Source: Desulfuromonas sp. (GTDB lineage Bacteria; Desulfobacterota; Desulfuromonadia; Desulfuromonadales; SZUA-401). Taken from it: 37,156 nt of DNA. Position 1 is the stretch's first letter. The number at the start of each line of letters is the position of its first letter. Location: assembly GCA_002869605.1 (NCBI GenBank), contig PKUI01000131.1, positions 1-37,156 of the forward strand, written 5' to 3'. The notes under the pieces are model-generated. The model did not search any database. It was given only the letters and a program-made list of their open reading frames with translations, and was not told the DNA's origin. The translations under genes were made by a program, and so were the position numbers. This document shows, piece by piece, positions 23,971-33,821 of this stretch.

Positions 23971-24915
23971 CTAGAGGCGGATATCAATCAGCGCCTCGGC
24001 CCGCAGCCCCTTTTTCCAGGCTTCGAACAGTTCCTGAGTCTTATTCTCACGTACGATCTTCTCGATCTCGTCACGCACCTCCTCGAACGGGCGCATGCTT
24101 CCTTCCGAGCGCTCCAACACCTTGAGCAACGCGAATCCTCCCGTGACCTCGAGCACGTCACTGACCCCGGCGACCGGTAGCCCGTTTATCGCCTCGACGA
24201 ACAGCGGTGACAACTCGGCTTCGGTGAAATGACCCAAGTCACTGCCGTTGACATCGGGGTCCTGGCTGACCTTGTCGAGCAGCGCGGTGAAATCATCGCT
24301 CTTGCGCAGCTGCTCCTGCAGCGTCTCGCACTTGCCCTGTAGCAGCTTGCGTCCTTCGACTGAAACCTCTGCGGGAAGCGCAACATTCAGTACGCCGAGG
24401 TGCACCATCGGCGGCAAGCGGTAGTCGGTGCTGTGATCTTCGTAATAGTTACGCAGCTCCTGAGTGGTCACATCGGCTTTGGCCTTGACCTCGCGACCCA
24501 ACAGCTTATAACGCAGGATCTCGCTACGCAGGGTCTCGCGGTAGCCAGCCAGGGTCTGCCCCTGCCCCTGCAAAGCCTGCTCGAGCTGTTCCAGGGTCAG
24601 GCGGTTCTGCACCTGGATGTCGCTAACGGCCGCATCGATCTCCTCATCGCTGACTGAGATCCCGAGATCCTTGGCTCGCTGCTTAAGCAGCAACTCCTCG
24701 ACCATGCCTTCGAGCAGGGGGCCGACCGCTTCGTCACGCTGCTCCTGCGGTACTGTCTCGAGACGCTGCTTCAGCTCATAGGAGGTGATGACGTCGTCGT
24801 TGACCACCGCGACGATCCGGTTGAGGGTTTCGGCATGGGCCCAGGATCCGAGCTGCAAACCGAGCAGCAATGCCGGAAGGATGATTTTCGTGCTGATCAG
24901 ATTGGATAATTTCAT
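23971..24915 (-). CDS. surA: SurA-like periplasmic peptidyl-prolyl isomerase/chaperone
   Basis: 314 residues from the ATG at 24913-24915. Signal peptide MKLSNLISTKIILPALLLGL... SWAHA, then LNRIVAVVNDDVITSYELKQ, the SurA N-terminal signature. A helical chaperone domain (about 30-165) is followed by a single parvulin domain (about 165-270: PPMVHLGVLNVAL, DLGHFTEAELSPLF, GGFALLKVLE). E. coli SurA has two parvulin domains and 428 residues; single-domain forms are usual in this lineage. It helps outer-membrane proteins fold in the periplasm. The start overlaps the ppiC stop (ATGA), so it is translationally coupled. Confidence 0.88.
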   Translation of the reverse strand: MKLSNLISTKIILPALLLGLQLGSWAHAETLNRIVAVVNDDVITSYELKQRLETVPQEQRDEAVGPLLEGMVEELLLKQRAKDLGISVSDEEIDAAVSDIQVQNRLTLEQLEQALQGQGQTLAGYRETLRSEILRYKLLGREVKAKADVTTQELRNYYEDHSTDYRLPPMVHLGVLNVALPAEVSVEGRKLLQGKCETLQEQLRKSDDFTALLDKVSQDPDVNGSDLGHFTEAELSPLFVEAINGLPVAGVSDVLEVTGGFALLKVLERSEGSMRPFEEVRDEIEKIVRENKTQELFEAWKKGLRAEALIDIRL

Positions 24916-25865
24916 GGTTGATGCAATTCTCTCAACAGGCTCCAGTCGACATCGATCACGGCCTGGGCCCCGAGGTTCTGAAGCCACGCCTGGTAGGCGT
25001 TGGCTTCTTTTTCGCGCCGCAGGCGCTGTTCGATTTCATCGTAGACTTCGCTCAAGGTCAGGCGCTGTGCCTTACGCCGCTCCTCGACCAGAAAGATATG
25101 GTAACCGTACTCGGTCTTGATCAGGTCACTCAGGCGCCCCACCGGCAGGGTGAAGACCACCTCGTCGAAGGCGTCCGGCATCTGACCCCGTGAAAAGTAA
25201 CCGAGATCCCCACCAGCTTCACGGTCGGGTGACAGAGAGTACTTCTCAGCCACCTCCGCAAACGGTTCCCCCTGTCGCAGCAGGCCGAGCACCCGCTGCC
25301 CCTCGTCTTCCCTGGCGACCACAATCTGGCGAGCGCGCACCTGCTCGGGGCGCTCGAAGTCCTCGCGGTTCTGGCGGAAGTAGGCTTTGATCTCGCTCTC
25401 TTCGACGGTCAGGCCGGTGTAGACCTCCTGGCGAATAACCTTTTCCATGCGCAGCCGTTCGACCAGCTCCCGGCGCCACGCTCGTTCGTCGATCTGCTGG
25501 CTTTGCAACATCTCCTGAAAGACCTGGTCAGGGTAATCGCGTCGGTACTCGTTCATCACCTCGTCAACCTCTTGCGGGGTCACCTGGACAACAAGCCGGT
25601 CGGCTTCGGCAAGAGCAAGTTCGCGATCGATGAGCTGGCGCAGGTAGTTGCGCTGCAGCTCCTCCCTTTCGGCCACGCTCAGCGCCTGATGATCGGTCAT
25701 GCTGCGCGCAAAACCACGCTGGAAATCCTCCAGCATCACGGTACGGCCGTTAACCTGCAGCAGTACTTGCGGTTGCTTGGGAGGTTCCGATTTTTGGCAG
25801 GCGGTCAGGGTGACGGTCAGAAGCAGGGCCAGAAGAACCAGGCCTCCCGTCAGGAAGCGGGTCAT
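24912..25865 (-). CDS. PpiC/PrsA-type parvulin foldase lipoprotein
   Basis: 317 residues; ATG at 25863-25865 with AAGGAG six bases upstream; a longer reading from 25910 is rejected. Lipoprotein signal MTRFLTGGLVLLALLLTVTL ending TAC (Cys22). SurA-N-like helical region with VLLQVNGRTVMLEDFQRGF, then one complete parvulin domain at about residues 170-270 (RARQIVVAREDEGQRVLGLL, DLGYFSRGQMPDAFDEVVF, TEYGYHIFLVEER). Membrane-anchored folding catalyst in the periplasm. Middle gene of mfd-ppiC-surA, an order seen in Geobacter relatives. Confidence 0.9.
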   Translation of the reverse strand: MTRFLTGGLVLLALLLTVTLTACQKSEPPKQPQVLLQVNGRTVMLEDFQRGFARSMTDHQALSVAEREELQRNYLRQLIDRELALAEADRLVVQVTPQEVDEVMNEYRRDYPDQVFQEMLQSQQIDERAWRRELVERLRMEKVIRQEVYTGLTVEESEIKAYFRQNREDFERPEQVRARQIVVAREDEGQRVLGLLRQGEPFAEVAEKYSLSPDREAGGDLGYFSRGQMPDAFDEVVFTLPVGRLSDLIKTEYGYHIFLVEERRKAQRLTLSEVYDEIEQRLRREKEANAYQAWLQNLGAQAVIDVDWSLLRELHQP

Positions 25866-25930
25866 CAGACACTCCTTGAAGCGGCGGGCTCGCGCAGCCT
25901 GTGGCCACACGGCTCATCACGCTAGCATAG

Positions 25931-28900
25931 TTAAAGAAAGCCTTGCAACGCTTTTTTGGCCAGTCCGAGCAGCTCCGCCGGCTCCAGCCGCCCGACCTTG
26001 ACGGTCAGCCGGTAGTCGGGTGAAAAACCGAAGCGTTGCGGGTCCTGCTGCAGCAATCCGAGGATTTTTTCCGGCGGCACCGGAGTCTGCGGGTGGAAGG
26101 CGAACACTAGGCGCTGTCCGTCGTATTCAAGCCCTTCGATGCGCAACAGCTTGAGGGAGACCCTGAGCTTCATGGTTTCGAGCAACAGCTTCGCCGGCGG
26201 AGGTAGCTCGCCGTAGCGGTCGCGTAGCTCGTCCCCCATGGCGTAAACCTCTCCCTCGTCACCGGCCCGGGCCAGGCGCTGGTAAAGCAGCAGACGCTGG
26301 TTCGGGTCGCGCACGTACTCCTCGGGGAGATAGACCGACAACCCGAGGCGCACCTCAGGGTCGACCTTCTGTTCCTTTTCGAGCCCCTGCAGCTCGGCGA
26401 CCGTCTCCTCGAGGAGTTCGGTGTACATCTCGAAGCCGACCGCGGCGATCTGCCCCGACTGACGGGCACCGAGCAGGTCGCCGGCTCCGCGCAGTTCGAG
26501 ATCGTGGCTGGCAATCTGGAAACCGGCACCGAGTTCCGAGAGCTCCTGCAGCAGACGCAGCCTTTCGCGTGCATCACCGGTCAGCGCCGCCTCGCCCGGA
26601 ATCAGCAGGTAGGCATAGGCGCGCTGCTTGGAACGCCCGACCCGGCCGCGCAACTGGTAGAGCTGGCTGAGGCCGAAACAGTCGGCGCGATTGACGATCA
26701 TGGTGTTGGCGCGCGGGATATCGATACCGTTTTCGATGATGGTGGTGCAGACCAGCAGATTGCTGTCGCCGGCAATGAAATCGACCATCACCTTCTCGAG
26801 CTCCTTCTCCGGCATCTGCCCGTGCCCCACGGCGATCTTCGCCTCCGGAACCAGCTTGGCGAGGTATTCGGCGGTGGCGCCGATCGAGTCGACCCGGTTG
26901 TGCACGAAAAATACCTGGCCTCCGCGCCGCAGCTCGCGCATCACCGCGCTGCGGATCACCTCGTCGTCGAAGCGGGTCACGTAGGTGCGGATCGCCATAC
27001 GGTCGACCGGCGGGGTCTCGATGATCGACAGGTCGCGCATGCCGACCATGCTCATGTGCAGGGTGCGCGGAATCGGGGTGGCGCTCAGGGTCAGGATGTC
27101 GACCTCGGCGCGCAGCTGCTTGAGCCGCTCCTTGTGGGTCACGCCGAAGCGCTGCTCCTCATCGATGATCACCAGGCCGAGTTCCTTGAAGCGCACATCC
27201 CGCTGTAGCAGGCGATGCGTGCCGACCAGGATATCGACCTTTCCCTCGGCGGTCCGTTCGAGGGTCTGGCGGACCTCGGCGCCGGTGCGGAAACGCGAGA
27301 CCATCTCGACCTCGATCGGAAAGTCGCTGAAGCGGCTGCGGAAGTTCTCCCAGTGCTGGCGTGCCAGGACCGTGGTCGGTACCAGCACCGCCACCTGGCG
27401 TCCGTCGAGCACCGCGCGCATCGCCGCGCGGATTGCGACCTCGGTCTTGCCGTAACCGACGTCCCCACAGATCAGGCGATCCATCGGCTGCGGCGACGAC
27501 ATGTCGCTCTGTACCTCTTCGATCGCCGCCAGCTGATCCGGGGTCTCCTCGTATTCGAAGGTCGCCTCGAACTCCCGGTAGTCGTGATCCGGTGCCGAGT
27601 ACTGGTGCCCCTCGCGCATGGCCCGCAGCGCCTGAACCTTGAGCAGGTCACGGGCCAACTCCTCGATGGCGGCCCGCGCCTTGAGCTTGACCTTCTCCCA
27701 GGCCGTGCCCCCCATCCGTTCGAGCCTCGGGTGCGCCCCCTCGCCGCCGAGATATTTCTGCACCTTCTCGATCCGCTCGATCGGCAGGTAGAGATTGTCG
27801 CCGGCGGCGTACTCAAGATGCAGAAAGTCGCCCTCGACGCTCCCCATCGCCATATGTATCAGGCCACTGTAGCGCCCGATGCCGTGGTCGATGTGCACCA
27901 CGTAGTCGTTTTCGCGCAGCTGAGCCAGCGATGACAGCGCGGCACGTGCCCGCGCGGTGCTGCGGCTGCGACGCGGTGCGCGCTGGCCGAAGATCTCCTC
28001 TTCGCTGATGACCGCCAGCTGCTCGTCGGGGAGCCGAAAGCCGGAAGAGAGCCGCCCGAGGAGCACAGCCACGTCCCCTTCCTGAAGCGCATCGAAGCTT
28101 TCCTGTGGCGCAAAGCGGGGCCTGCAGTCGTAGGTTTCGAGCAGATCGAGCAGGCGCTCGGCCTGCCCCTGTTGGTGACAGACAATGGCGATGCGCCAGC
28201 CGTCACTTCGCCAGCTCCCGATACGCTCGGCGAGCGCTGCCATGCCGCTGTGTTCCTTCTTCTGGCGCGGCTTCAGGTCGGCGTTCCCTTCCCAGTGGAA
28301 GCGCCAACGGCTGGCACTGCTGTCGGGCTGGAACAGCTCGAGGCGACACAGATCGATCAGCCCCTGCGTGCCGCACAGCCCTGCCAACCATTCGGGGTCG
28401 AGGAACAGACTCCGCGGTTCCGCGAATACCTCTCCCTGTTCTTCAAGGTGCGCCGCTCCCCCACTCACCTCCTCGGCGTGGTTATCGGCGACCTGCAGAA
28501 GTTCCTCCGGCTCCACGCGCACTATCCGTTCGGGGGCAAAATACTCGGCGAGGCTGTCTAGCCCGGTATAGTTGAGCGGTAGCAGCCAGTGGCGTCCCGG
28601 TGAAAGGATCCCGGTCTCGATCTCTTCGGCCAGCGCTTCGCGCCGGGTGCGCGGCAGGTCGAGCTCATCGCAACGCGCCTTCAAGCCTTCCAGCAGTTGC
28701 CGACGGTGCGTGCCGCTGAGCAGCATCTCACGCACCGGCATCAACTCGATGTTCCGCGGCCCACTGCTGCCGGAGCGTTGGCTAACCGGGTCGAACCAGC
28801 GTAGCCGTTCGATCTGGTCGCCGAACATCTCCACCCGTACCGGCTCCGCGGTGGTCGGCGGGAAGATATCAAGAATATCGCCGCGCACCGAAAAGCTGCC

Positions 28901-29416
28901 GCGCTCCTCGACCAGCGGCACCGCCTGGTAGCCCCCGGCGAGTAAACGCTCCACCAGCGCTTCCCGTGTCTCTTCGTCCCCCTCGCTCAACCGCCAGTGA
29001 TTCTGCTCAAGCACTTCCCGCGGCATCAGCTTCTGCAGCAGGGCGCGCACCGGCGTCACCACGACCTCGGCGCGGCCGGCGACCATCGCCGCCAGCGCCG
29101 TGAGCCGTTCTGCCTCGACTTCCGGGTGGGGGGACATCGGCGCATAGGGAGCTACCTCCCACTGCGGGAATAGCACCACCCGCTCCGGTCTCGAACTGAA
29201 GAAACAGAGGTTCTCGTACCAACGGCGCGCTTCATCCGCCTCGGCGGTCACCACCAGCAGCGGACCGACCCCTTCCTTCTGCATGCGCGCCAGCACATGT
29301 GCAGCGGCACTGGCACCCAGCCCATACAGTTCGGCATGGCGCTCGCCGCCCTTCAGGGCGCCGACCAGTTCCGCACACGATGCGGCTTGTGATATTTCGG
29401 GATGCTCTATGCTCAT
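25931..29416 (-). CDS. mfd: Transcription-repair coupling factor
   Basis: 1161 residues, full length. Mfd pushes stalled RNA polymerase off damaged DNA and recruits UvrA. Domains in order: UvrB-homology region (about 1-340), RNA-polymerase-interacting CarD-like domain (about 480-550, ENDYVVHIDHGIGRYSGL), helicase domains with Walker A GDVGYGKTE near residue 650, Walker B DEEQRFG near 755, LSATPIPRT near 785, GRVGRSKQRAYAYLL with the TRG-type motif, and the C-terminal D7 domain. The ATG at 29414-29416 has no ribosome-binding site and sits four bases after the T-run of the nadA terminator. Confidence 0.97.
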   Translation of the reverse strand: MSIEHPEISQAASCAELVGALKGGERHAELYGLGASAAAHVLARMQKEGVGPLLVVTAEADEARRWYENLCFFSSRPERVVLFPQWEVAPYAPMSPHPEVEAERLTALAAMVAGRAEVVVTPVRALLQKLMPREVLEQNHWRLSEGDEETREALVERLLAGGYQAVPLVEERGSFSVRGDILDIFPPTTAEPVRVEMFGDQIERLRWFDPVSQRSGSSGPRNIELMPVREMLLSGTHRRQLLEGLKARCDELDLPRTRREALAEEIETGILSPGRHWLLPLNYTGLDSLAEYFAPERIVRVEPEELLQVADNHAEEVSGGAAHLEEQGEVFAEPRSLFLDPEWLAGLCGTQGLIDLCRLELFQPDSSASRWRFHWEGNADLKPRQKKEHSGMAALAERIGSWRSDGWRIAIVCHQQGQAERLLDLLETYDCRPRFAPQESFDALQEGDVAVLLGRLSSGFRLPDEQLAVISEEEIFGQRAPRRSRSTARARAALSSLAQLRENDYVVHIDHGIGRYSGLIHMAMGSVEGDFLHLEYAAGDNLYLPIERIEKVQKYLGGEGAHPRLERMGGTAWEKVKLKARAAIEELARDLLKVQALRAMREGHQYSAPDHDYREFEATFEYEETPDQLAAIEEVQSDMSSPQPMDRLICGDVGYGKTEVAIRAAMRAVLDGRQVAVLVPTTVLARQHWENFRSRFSDFPIEVEMVSRFRTGAEVRQTLERTAEGKVDILVGTHRLLQRDVRFKELGLVIIDEEQRFGVTHKERLKQLRAEVDILTLSATPIPRTLHMSMVGMRDLSIIETPPVDRMAIRTYVTRFDDEVIRSAVMRELRRGGQVFFVHNRVDSIGATAEYLAKLVPEAKIAVGHGQMPEKELEKVMVDFIAGDSNLLVCTTIIENGIDIPRANTMIVNRADCFGLSQLYQLRGRVGRSKQRAYAYLLIPGEAALTGDARERLRLLQELSELGAGFQIASHDLELRGAGDLLGARQSGQIAAVGFEMYTELLEETVAELQGLEKEQKVDPEVRLGLSVYLPEEYVRDPNQRLLLYQRLARAGDEGEVYAMGDELRDRYGELPPPAKLLLETMKLRVSLKLLRIEGLEYDGQRLVFAFHPQTPVPPEKILGLLQQDPQRFGFSPDYRLTVKVGRLEPAELLGLAKKALQGFL

Positions 29417-29420
29417 AACG

Positions 29421-29451
29421 AAAAAAGGCAGGGCGCCTAAGGCACCCTGCC
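29421..29451 (-). terminator. Intrinsic terminator of nadA, abutting the mfd start
   Basis: Minus-strand stem GGCAGGG (29451-29445) pairs with CCCTGCC (29433-29427), extended inward by GCC/GGC after one mismatch, with TTA as loop, followed by six T (29426-29421). The mfd ATG begins four bases later. Confidence 0.85.
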
Positions 29452-29473
29452 GGAAGTTGCGCGTTGGCGGGAG

Positions 29474-30391
29474 TCAGTCACGCGGCACCGCGAGCATGCG
29501 GTCTAGGGCGGCTTGTGCCCGCTGGCGGACGTCGGTGGTTACCGTGACTTGGGGGCTGAGGGTCTGCAGACAGTGCAGCACATCCTCGAGGGCGGTGAGC
29601 TTCATATTCGGACAGATTAACGAACCGCTCGGCAGAATGAACTCCTTGTCGGGGTTCTCCTTGCGCAACCGATAGAGAATACCTGCCTCGGTGCCGATGA
29701 TGTACTTGCGGGTTTCGTCCGTGCGGCAGAAATCGTACATGCCGCTGGTCGAGCAGATATGGTCGGCCAGCGCGAGGATTTCCGGCGGACATTCCGGGTG
29801 CGCCACAAACAGCGCCTCGGGGTGCTCCTGCATGGCACGCTCGACATCCGCAACCTGCAACCGATCATGAGTCGGGCAATATCCCTCCCAGTAGTGGAAG
29901 GTCTTTCCCGGCAGTTTGTCGGCAACATAGCGACCCAGATTGCGGTCGGGGGTAAAGATAATCTCATCGGCCTCAAGCGATTCGACCACCTTGATGGCGT
30001 TGGCACTGGTGCAGCAGATGTCGGTCTCGGCCTTGACCTCGGCGGTCGAGTTGACGTAGGTGACCACCGTCGCTTGCGGGTGCTCGTCCTTCATCTTACG
30101 CAGCCCTTCGGCATCGATCATGTCGGCCATCGGGCAGCCGGCATCGGCGCGCGGCAGCAACACAGTTTTTTCCGGCGCCAGGATCGCGGCGCTCTCGGCC
30201 ATAAAATGGACCCCGCAGAACACGATCACGTCATGCTCGGCACGCGCGGCCTCCATCGACAGCCCGAGGGAGTCCCCGGTGATATCGGCCAGCGCCTGGA
30301 TTTCATCACGCTGGTAATTATGCGCCAGAATCAGGGCGTTGCGCTCCTTGGCCAGTTTACGGATTTCGGTAATCATTTCTGTCTGATTCAT
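29474..30391 (-). CDS. nadA: Quinolinate synthase A
   Basis: 305 residues, the length of the short NadA type. It condenses iminoaspartate with dihydroxyacetone phosphate to quinolinate in de novo NAD synthesis, using a [4Fe-4S] cluster. The three cluster ligands are Cys86 (AGCPMADM), Cys172 (GYCPTHD) and Cys260 (LICPNMK), spaced as in Thermotoga NadA. N-terminal [17 protein letters not shown] is diagnostic. Monocistronic, with its own promoter (30470-30498) and terminator; it diverges from tatB. nadB and nadC are not in the window. Confidence 0.97.
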   Translation of the reverse strand: MNQTEMITEIRKLAKERNALILAHNYQRDEIQALADITGDSLGLSMEAARAEHDVIVFCGVHFMAESAAILAPEKTVLLPRADAGCPMADMIDAEGLRKMKDEHPQATVVTYVNSTAEVKAETDICCTSANAIKVVESLEADEIIFTPDRNLGRYVADKLPGKTFHYWEGYCPTHDRLQVADVERAMQEHPEALFVAHPECPPEILALADHICSTSGMYDFCRTDETRKYIIGTEAGILYRLRKENPDKEFILPSGSLICPNMKLTALEDVLHCLQTLSPQVTVTTDVRQRAQAALDRMLAVPRD

Positions 30392-30469
30392 AAACCTACT
30401 CGATCTTGTGGACTGTAAGACACCCCGCAGGGGCCTTTCACCCTACTTCCACAGGCAAAAGTGTTGCGT

Positions 30470-30498
30470 ATACTAGTTTAAAACCCCTTATATGTCAA
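30470..30498 (-). promoter_or_regulatory. Predicted sigma-70 promoter of nadA
   Basis: Minus-strand TTGACA (30498-30493), 17-base spacer, TAGTAT (30475-30470), about 80 bases before the nadA start. Confidence 0.65.
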
Positions 30499-30519
30499 AC
30501 CCTTATACCGCAGTGACGC

Positions 30520-30548
30520 TTGACACCCGGTCCTTTTGTGGCTATGCT
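30520..30548 (+). promoter_or_regulatory. Predicted sigma-70 promoter of tatB-tatC
   Basis: TTGACA at 30520-30525, 17-base spacer, TATGCT at 30543-30548, about 38 bases before the tatB ATG. It is divergent from the nadA promoter with about 21 bases between the two -35 boxes. Confidence 0.65.
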
Positions 30549-30585
30549 CTGCGGGCTTGTTTATCCCATTCTCTGTGAGTCTTAC

Positions 30586-30927
30586 ATGTTCGGTATCGGT
30601 TTCCCTGAATTATTGCTTCTGTTCGCTATCGCCCTGGTGGTGATCGGCCCTAAAAAACTCCCCGACCTGGCCCGTGCCCTGGGACGCGGCTTTGCCGAAT
30701 TCAAGCGGGCCACCGATGATTTCAAAACCTCCTTTGCTGAGGAGACCCGCACCGCCCAGACCCGCGAGGAGCTGCTCAAGGCCGGAAAACTATCTGTTCC
30801 CGACACCGAAACGCCTTCTCCGTACGCAGAGAATGAAGCCGAGCTACAGGTGAACCCGTCATCCGCATCGACATCGGCCTCGGTCGAAATGCTTTCCAAA
30901 AATGCCGAGGAGAAGGGCAATGAGTGA
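30586..30927 (+). CDS. tatB: Twin-arginine translocase subunit TatB (TatA/B family)
   Basis: 113 residues. Start chosen at 30586, giving the canonical N-terminus [20 protein letters not shown] with Glu8 in the membrane helix, the hinge [20 protein letters not shown] and a long amphipathic helix. The motif [11 protein letters not shown] and extended charged tail favour TatB, though single TatA/B proteins serve both roles in some bacteria. It receives twin-arginine signal peptides with TatC at the inner membrane. Its end overlaps tatC by 8 bases, as expected for a coupled pair. Confidence 0.88.
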   Translation: MFGIGFPELLLLFAIALVVIGPKKLPDLARALGRGFAEFKRATDDFKTSFAEETRTAQTREELLKAGKLSVPDTETPSPYAENEAELQVNPSSASTSASVEMLSKNAEEKGNE

Positions 30928-31693
30928 AGATATGCCCTTTTTGTCGCACCTCGATGAGCTGCGCACCTGTCTTGTCCGCTCCTTTATTGCCTGGATAATC
31001 GCCTTCGTTGCCTGCTACAGCTACTCGGGAGTGATCTTCTCCTTTATCTCCGAGCCGGTACGCAGGGTCCTTCCCGAAGGTTCGTCGATGGTTTTCATTT
31101 CTGCGACCGAGCCGTTCTTCACCTATCTCAAGATCTCTGCACTTTCTGCCATGCTCTTCGCCCTGCCTGTGATCCTCTGGCAGCTATGGGCCTTCATTGC
31201 ACCCGGGCTCTACAAGCACGAGAAACGCTACGCGATCCCGTTTGTCTTCGCCAGTTGCCTCTGCTTTGCGTGCGGAACCTACTTCGGCTTCACCTTCGTG
31301 TTCCCGACCATCTTCAATTTCCTGGTCACCTTCGGAACCTCCAGCGGTGACATGCAGGCAATGCTGTCGATCGGCAACTACCTGTCGCTAGCGAGCAAGC
31401 TGCTGCTTGCCTTCGGTCTGGTGTTCGAACTGCCGATCATTATCTTTTTTCTCGCCCGTCTCGGAGTGGTCGATCACCTGTGGCTGAAACGCAATCGCAA
31501 GTTTGCACTGCTTATCGCGTTTGTCGTTGGAGCGATGCTGACTCCGCCCGACATCCTCTCGCAGACCGCCCTAGCCGTTCCCTTCATTATCCTTTACGAG
31601 GTCGGCATCATTGTTGCCCGGCTCTTCGGCAAGAAACGCGAAGCTGATAGCGACGAGGACGATGAAACTCCGCAGGCCACCGACGCCAGCTAA
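30920..31693 (+). CDS. tatC: Twin-arginine translocase subunit TatC
   Basis: 257 residues; ATG at 30920 overlaps the tatB stop, with GAGGAGAAGGG upstream. Six membrane helices and the conserved N-terminus [20 protein letters not shown] (Glu in the cytoplasmic cap binds the twin-Arg signal). The periplasmic loop [15 protein letters not shown] and C-terminal [20 protein letters not shown] are family features. The tail is acidic (DSDEDDETP). With TatB it forms the receptor for folded Tat substrates. Confidence 0.95.
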   Translation: MSEDMPFLSHLDELRTCLVRSFIAWIIAFVACYSYSGVIFSFISEPVRRVLPEGSSMVFISATEPFFTYLKISALSAMLFALPVILWQLWAFIAPGLYKHEKRYAIPFVFASCLCFACGTYFGFTFVFPTIFNFLVTFGTSSGDMQAMLSIGNYLSLASKLLLAFGLVFELPIIIFFLARLGVVDHLWLKRNRKFALLIAFVVGAMLTPPDILSQTALAVPFIILYEVGIIVARLFGKKREADSDEDDETPQATDAS

Positions 31694-31735
31694 CTTAGCC
31701 GCACGTTACCCATACCTTACCTGAACGGTTGTGCC

Positions 31736-32668
31736 ATGACGAAGGCCCTGGAAATTAACGACCTGGCCAAACGCTACGGCGACGACGAGGCGGTACGCAA
31801 AATTTCCTTCACCATTGAGGAAGGGGAGATTTTCGGCCTGCTCGGTCCCAATGGCGCAGGCAAAAGCACCACCATCAACATGATCGCCGGGGTGACCCGT
31901 ATCGATCACGGCGCGGTCCGGGTTTTCGGCTACGACAACCGTCAGGATTACCGTCTCACCCGCCGTCTGGTCGGGGTTATGCACCAGGAGATCGTCACCG
32001 ACCATTTCCTCGACGTCGATCATACCCTGCGCCTGCACGCCGGCTACTATGGCTATCCAACCGATCACGCCTGGCGCGAGCTATTGATCGAGCGCCTCGG
32101 CCTCGGCCCCCATCTTAAGAAATCGATGAACAAGCTCTCCGGGGGGCTCAAGCGCCGCCTGATGGTCGCCAAGGCGTTAATCCACAAACCGCGTCTGTTG
32201 ATCCTCGACGAGCCGACGGCCGGCGTCGATGTGGAACTTCGCCACACGCTGTGGGATTTCGTGCGTGAAATTAATCACCAGGGAACATCGGTGCTGCTGA
32301 CCACGCATTACCTCGAGGAGGCCGAGGCGATGTGCGAGCGTCTCGCCATCATGAACCACGGCCAGATCGTTGCCCTCGATCGCAAGGATACGCTGATGAG
32401 CCGAATCGGGACCCGCAGTATGTCGTTCAGGCTCGGCACCCCGTTACACGACGTCCCCACGTCGCTGCTGGCCTATTCTCCGAAGCTTGAAGAACAGGGC
32501 TCCCTGCTTCAGCTGACCCTGCCGCGCGACTGCCCCGGGGGGAAGGTCCTGGCGACCGTCTGTTCCCTCGGCCTCGATATCCTCGACCTGGAAACCCAGA
32601 GCACCGGACTCGAAGAGGTTTTCCTTGAATTGACCGGTCGCGGGCTCAACGGCGGGGGCGTGGCATGA
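31736..32668 (+). CDS. ABC-2 type exporter ATP-binding protein
   Basis: 310 residues. ABC ATPase with Walker A LLGPNGAGKSTT (about residues 36-47), Q-loop near VMHQE, signature NKLSGGLKRRL, Walker B RLLILDEPTAGVD and the switch His in LTTHYLEE. The C-terminal part (about 220-310) is the accessory domain found in drug/polysaccharide-type exporters of the YadG/NodI group. Its stop overlaps the permease start by ATGA. Substrate unknown; it could move a drug, lipid or polymer. Confidence 0.92.
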   Translation: MTKALEINDLAKRYGDDEAVRKISFTIEEGEIFGLLGPNGAGKSTTINMIAGVTRIDHGAVRVFGYDNRQDYRLTRRLVGVMHQEIVTDHFLDVDHTLRLHAGYYGYPTDHAWRELLIERLGLGPHLKKSMNKLSGGLKRRLMVAKALIHKPRLLILDEPTAGVDVELRHTLWDFVREINHQGTSVLLTTHYLEEAEAMCERLAIMNHGQIVALDRKDTLMSRIGTRSMSFRLGTPLHDVPTSLLAYSPKLEEQGSLLQLTLPRDCPGGKVLATVCSLGLDILDLETQSTGLEEVFLELTGRGLNGGGVA

Positions 32669-33456
32669 GCGGATCGAACCAGTCTGCGCGCTTTTATCCG
32701 TGGCTCCCCTTTTTCACCCTGCTACGCCGCGAAGTTCACCGCTTTCTCAAGGTTTCGGTGCAGACCCTGCTGACCCCGATTATCACCGCGTCGCTCTACC
32801 TGTTCGTGTTCGGCGCCACCCTCGGCGATCGCCTCAGCGTGGTCGAGAACTTCAGCTATGCCCAGTTCGTGATTCCCGGCCTGATCCTGATGGGGGTCAT
32901 TAACAACTCTTTTGCCAACTCGTCATCGTCGCTGTTCATGGCGCGCTATCTCGGCAACATTGTTGACCTGATGGTCACGCCGCTTTCCCCACCACAACTG
33001 ATCTTTGCTTACACCTGCGCTTCGATGCTGCGTGGCCTGCTGGTCGGTAGTGCAGTGTTGTGCGTTTCGTTGTTCTTTGCCCCCCTCCCCTGGGCGAATC
33101 CGATGCTGGCATTGTTGATGGTCATCCTCGCCTCGTTCATTTTTTCCCAGTTCGGCCTGATCGCCGCAATCTACTCCAACAATTTCGACGCTTTGTCGAT
33201 GTTTAGTAACTTTATTATCCTGCCGCTGATCTACCTCGGCGGGGTCTTCTACCCGGTCTCGATTCTTCCCTCGCCGTGGGAACAGCTTTCCCGCCTCAAC
33301 CCGATGTTCTACCTGATCGACGGCTTCCGTCACGCACTGCTCGGTGTCGGCGACACCTCGCTGCTGGTTTCACTGTTGACCGCCGCCGGTTTCTCACTCG
33401 GCCTGTTCATCTGGGCCGCCTGGTTGATCGGGCGCGGCTACAAACTGCGCAGCTAA
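32665..33456 (+). CDS. ABC-2 type transporter permease
   Basis: 263 residues with six membrane helices; belongs to the YadH/ABC-2 permease family. Features: FVIPGLILMGVINNSFANSS near residues 70-90, LMVTPLSPPQL and the hallmark loop FYPVSILPSPWEQLSRLNPM followed by YLIDGFRHALLG. Partner of the ATPase encoded just before it. No terminator is evident directly after it. Confidence 0.92.
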   Translation: MSGSNQSARFYPWLPFFTLLRREVHRFLKVSVQTLLTPIITASLYLFVFGATLGDRLSVVENFSYAQFVIPGLILMGVINNSFANSSSSLFMARYLGNIVDLMVTPLSPPQLIFAYTCASMLRGLLVGSAVLCVSLFFAPLPWANPMLALLMVILASFIFSQFGLIAAIYSNNFDALSMFSNFIILPLIYLGGVFYPVSILPSPWEQLSRLNPMFYLIDGFRHALLGVGDTSLLVSLLTAAGFSLGLFIWAAWLIGRGYKLRS

Positions 33457-33821
33457 AGTTTCAGTTTCTCATACGAACATTTCTTCTTGATTAATCCGAC
33501 CTTTTGTCCGCAATCAACGACGTGGACCCCGGCGGCCACGGCTACTGCCGGGACTTCGCCATGTGCTGTGCTCAACTCTACGGCCCGTTTTTGAATGAAC
33601 CGTAGCTGCTCCGGAGGCGTCACACAGGAAAGACAGAAAAGCCTTTGACTGTTCCACGGCCTGTACGGAGCCCCGTATGCAGTCACCGAGTGCCGGGATT
33701 TTACTCTTGCCGTCTGGCGAGCACGCGAGCCGGCTTGATTAAAACTTGCGGCCAGCGAGGGCACCCGATCTTCGGGTGACGGAGTTCGTGTTGGTTTCTT
33801 TAGCTTACCTTTCTTTGCCAC
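33453..33821 (-). CDS. Doubtful hypothetical ORF inside a repeat-like region
   Basis: 122 codons open on the minus strand, beginning MAKKGKLKKPTRTPSPEDRV and overlapping the permease stop tail-to-tail by 4 bases. The start codon lies in the loop of the 14-bp hairpin at 33804-33836, so translation would be awkward, and no ribosome-binding site is exposed. Composition is Arg/Ser/Pro-rich in the first half; the second half (CLSCVTPPEQLRFIQKRAVE) looks more protein-like, with Cys residues. I have an unverified impression of similar ORFs recurring in related genomes as part of an intergenic repeat. Treat as hypothetical. Confidence 0.3.
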   Translation of the reverse strand: MAKKGKLKKPTRTPSPEDRVPSLAASFNQAGSRARQTARVKSRHSVTAYGAPYRPWNSQRLFCLSCVTPPEQLRFIQKRAVELSTAHGEVPAVAVAAGVHVVDCGQKVGLIKKKCSYEKLKL

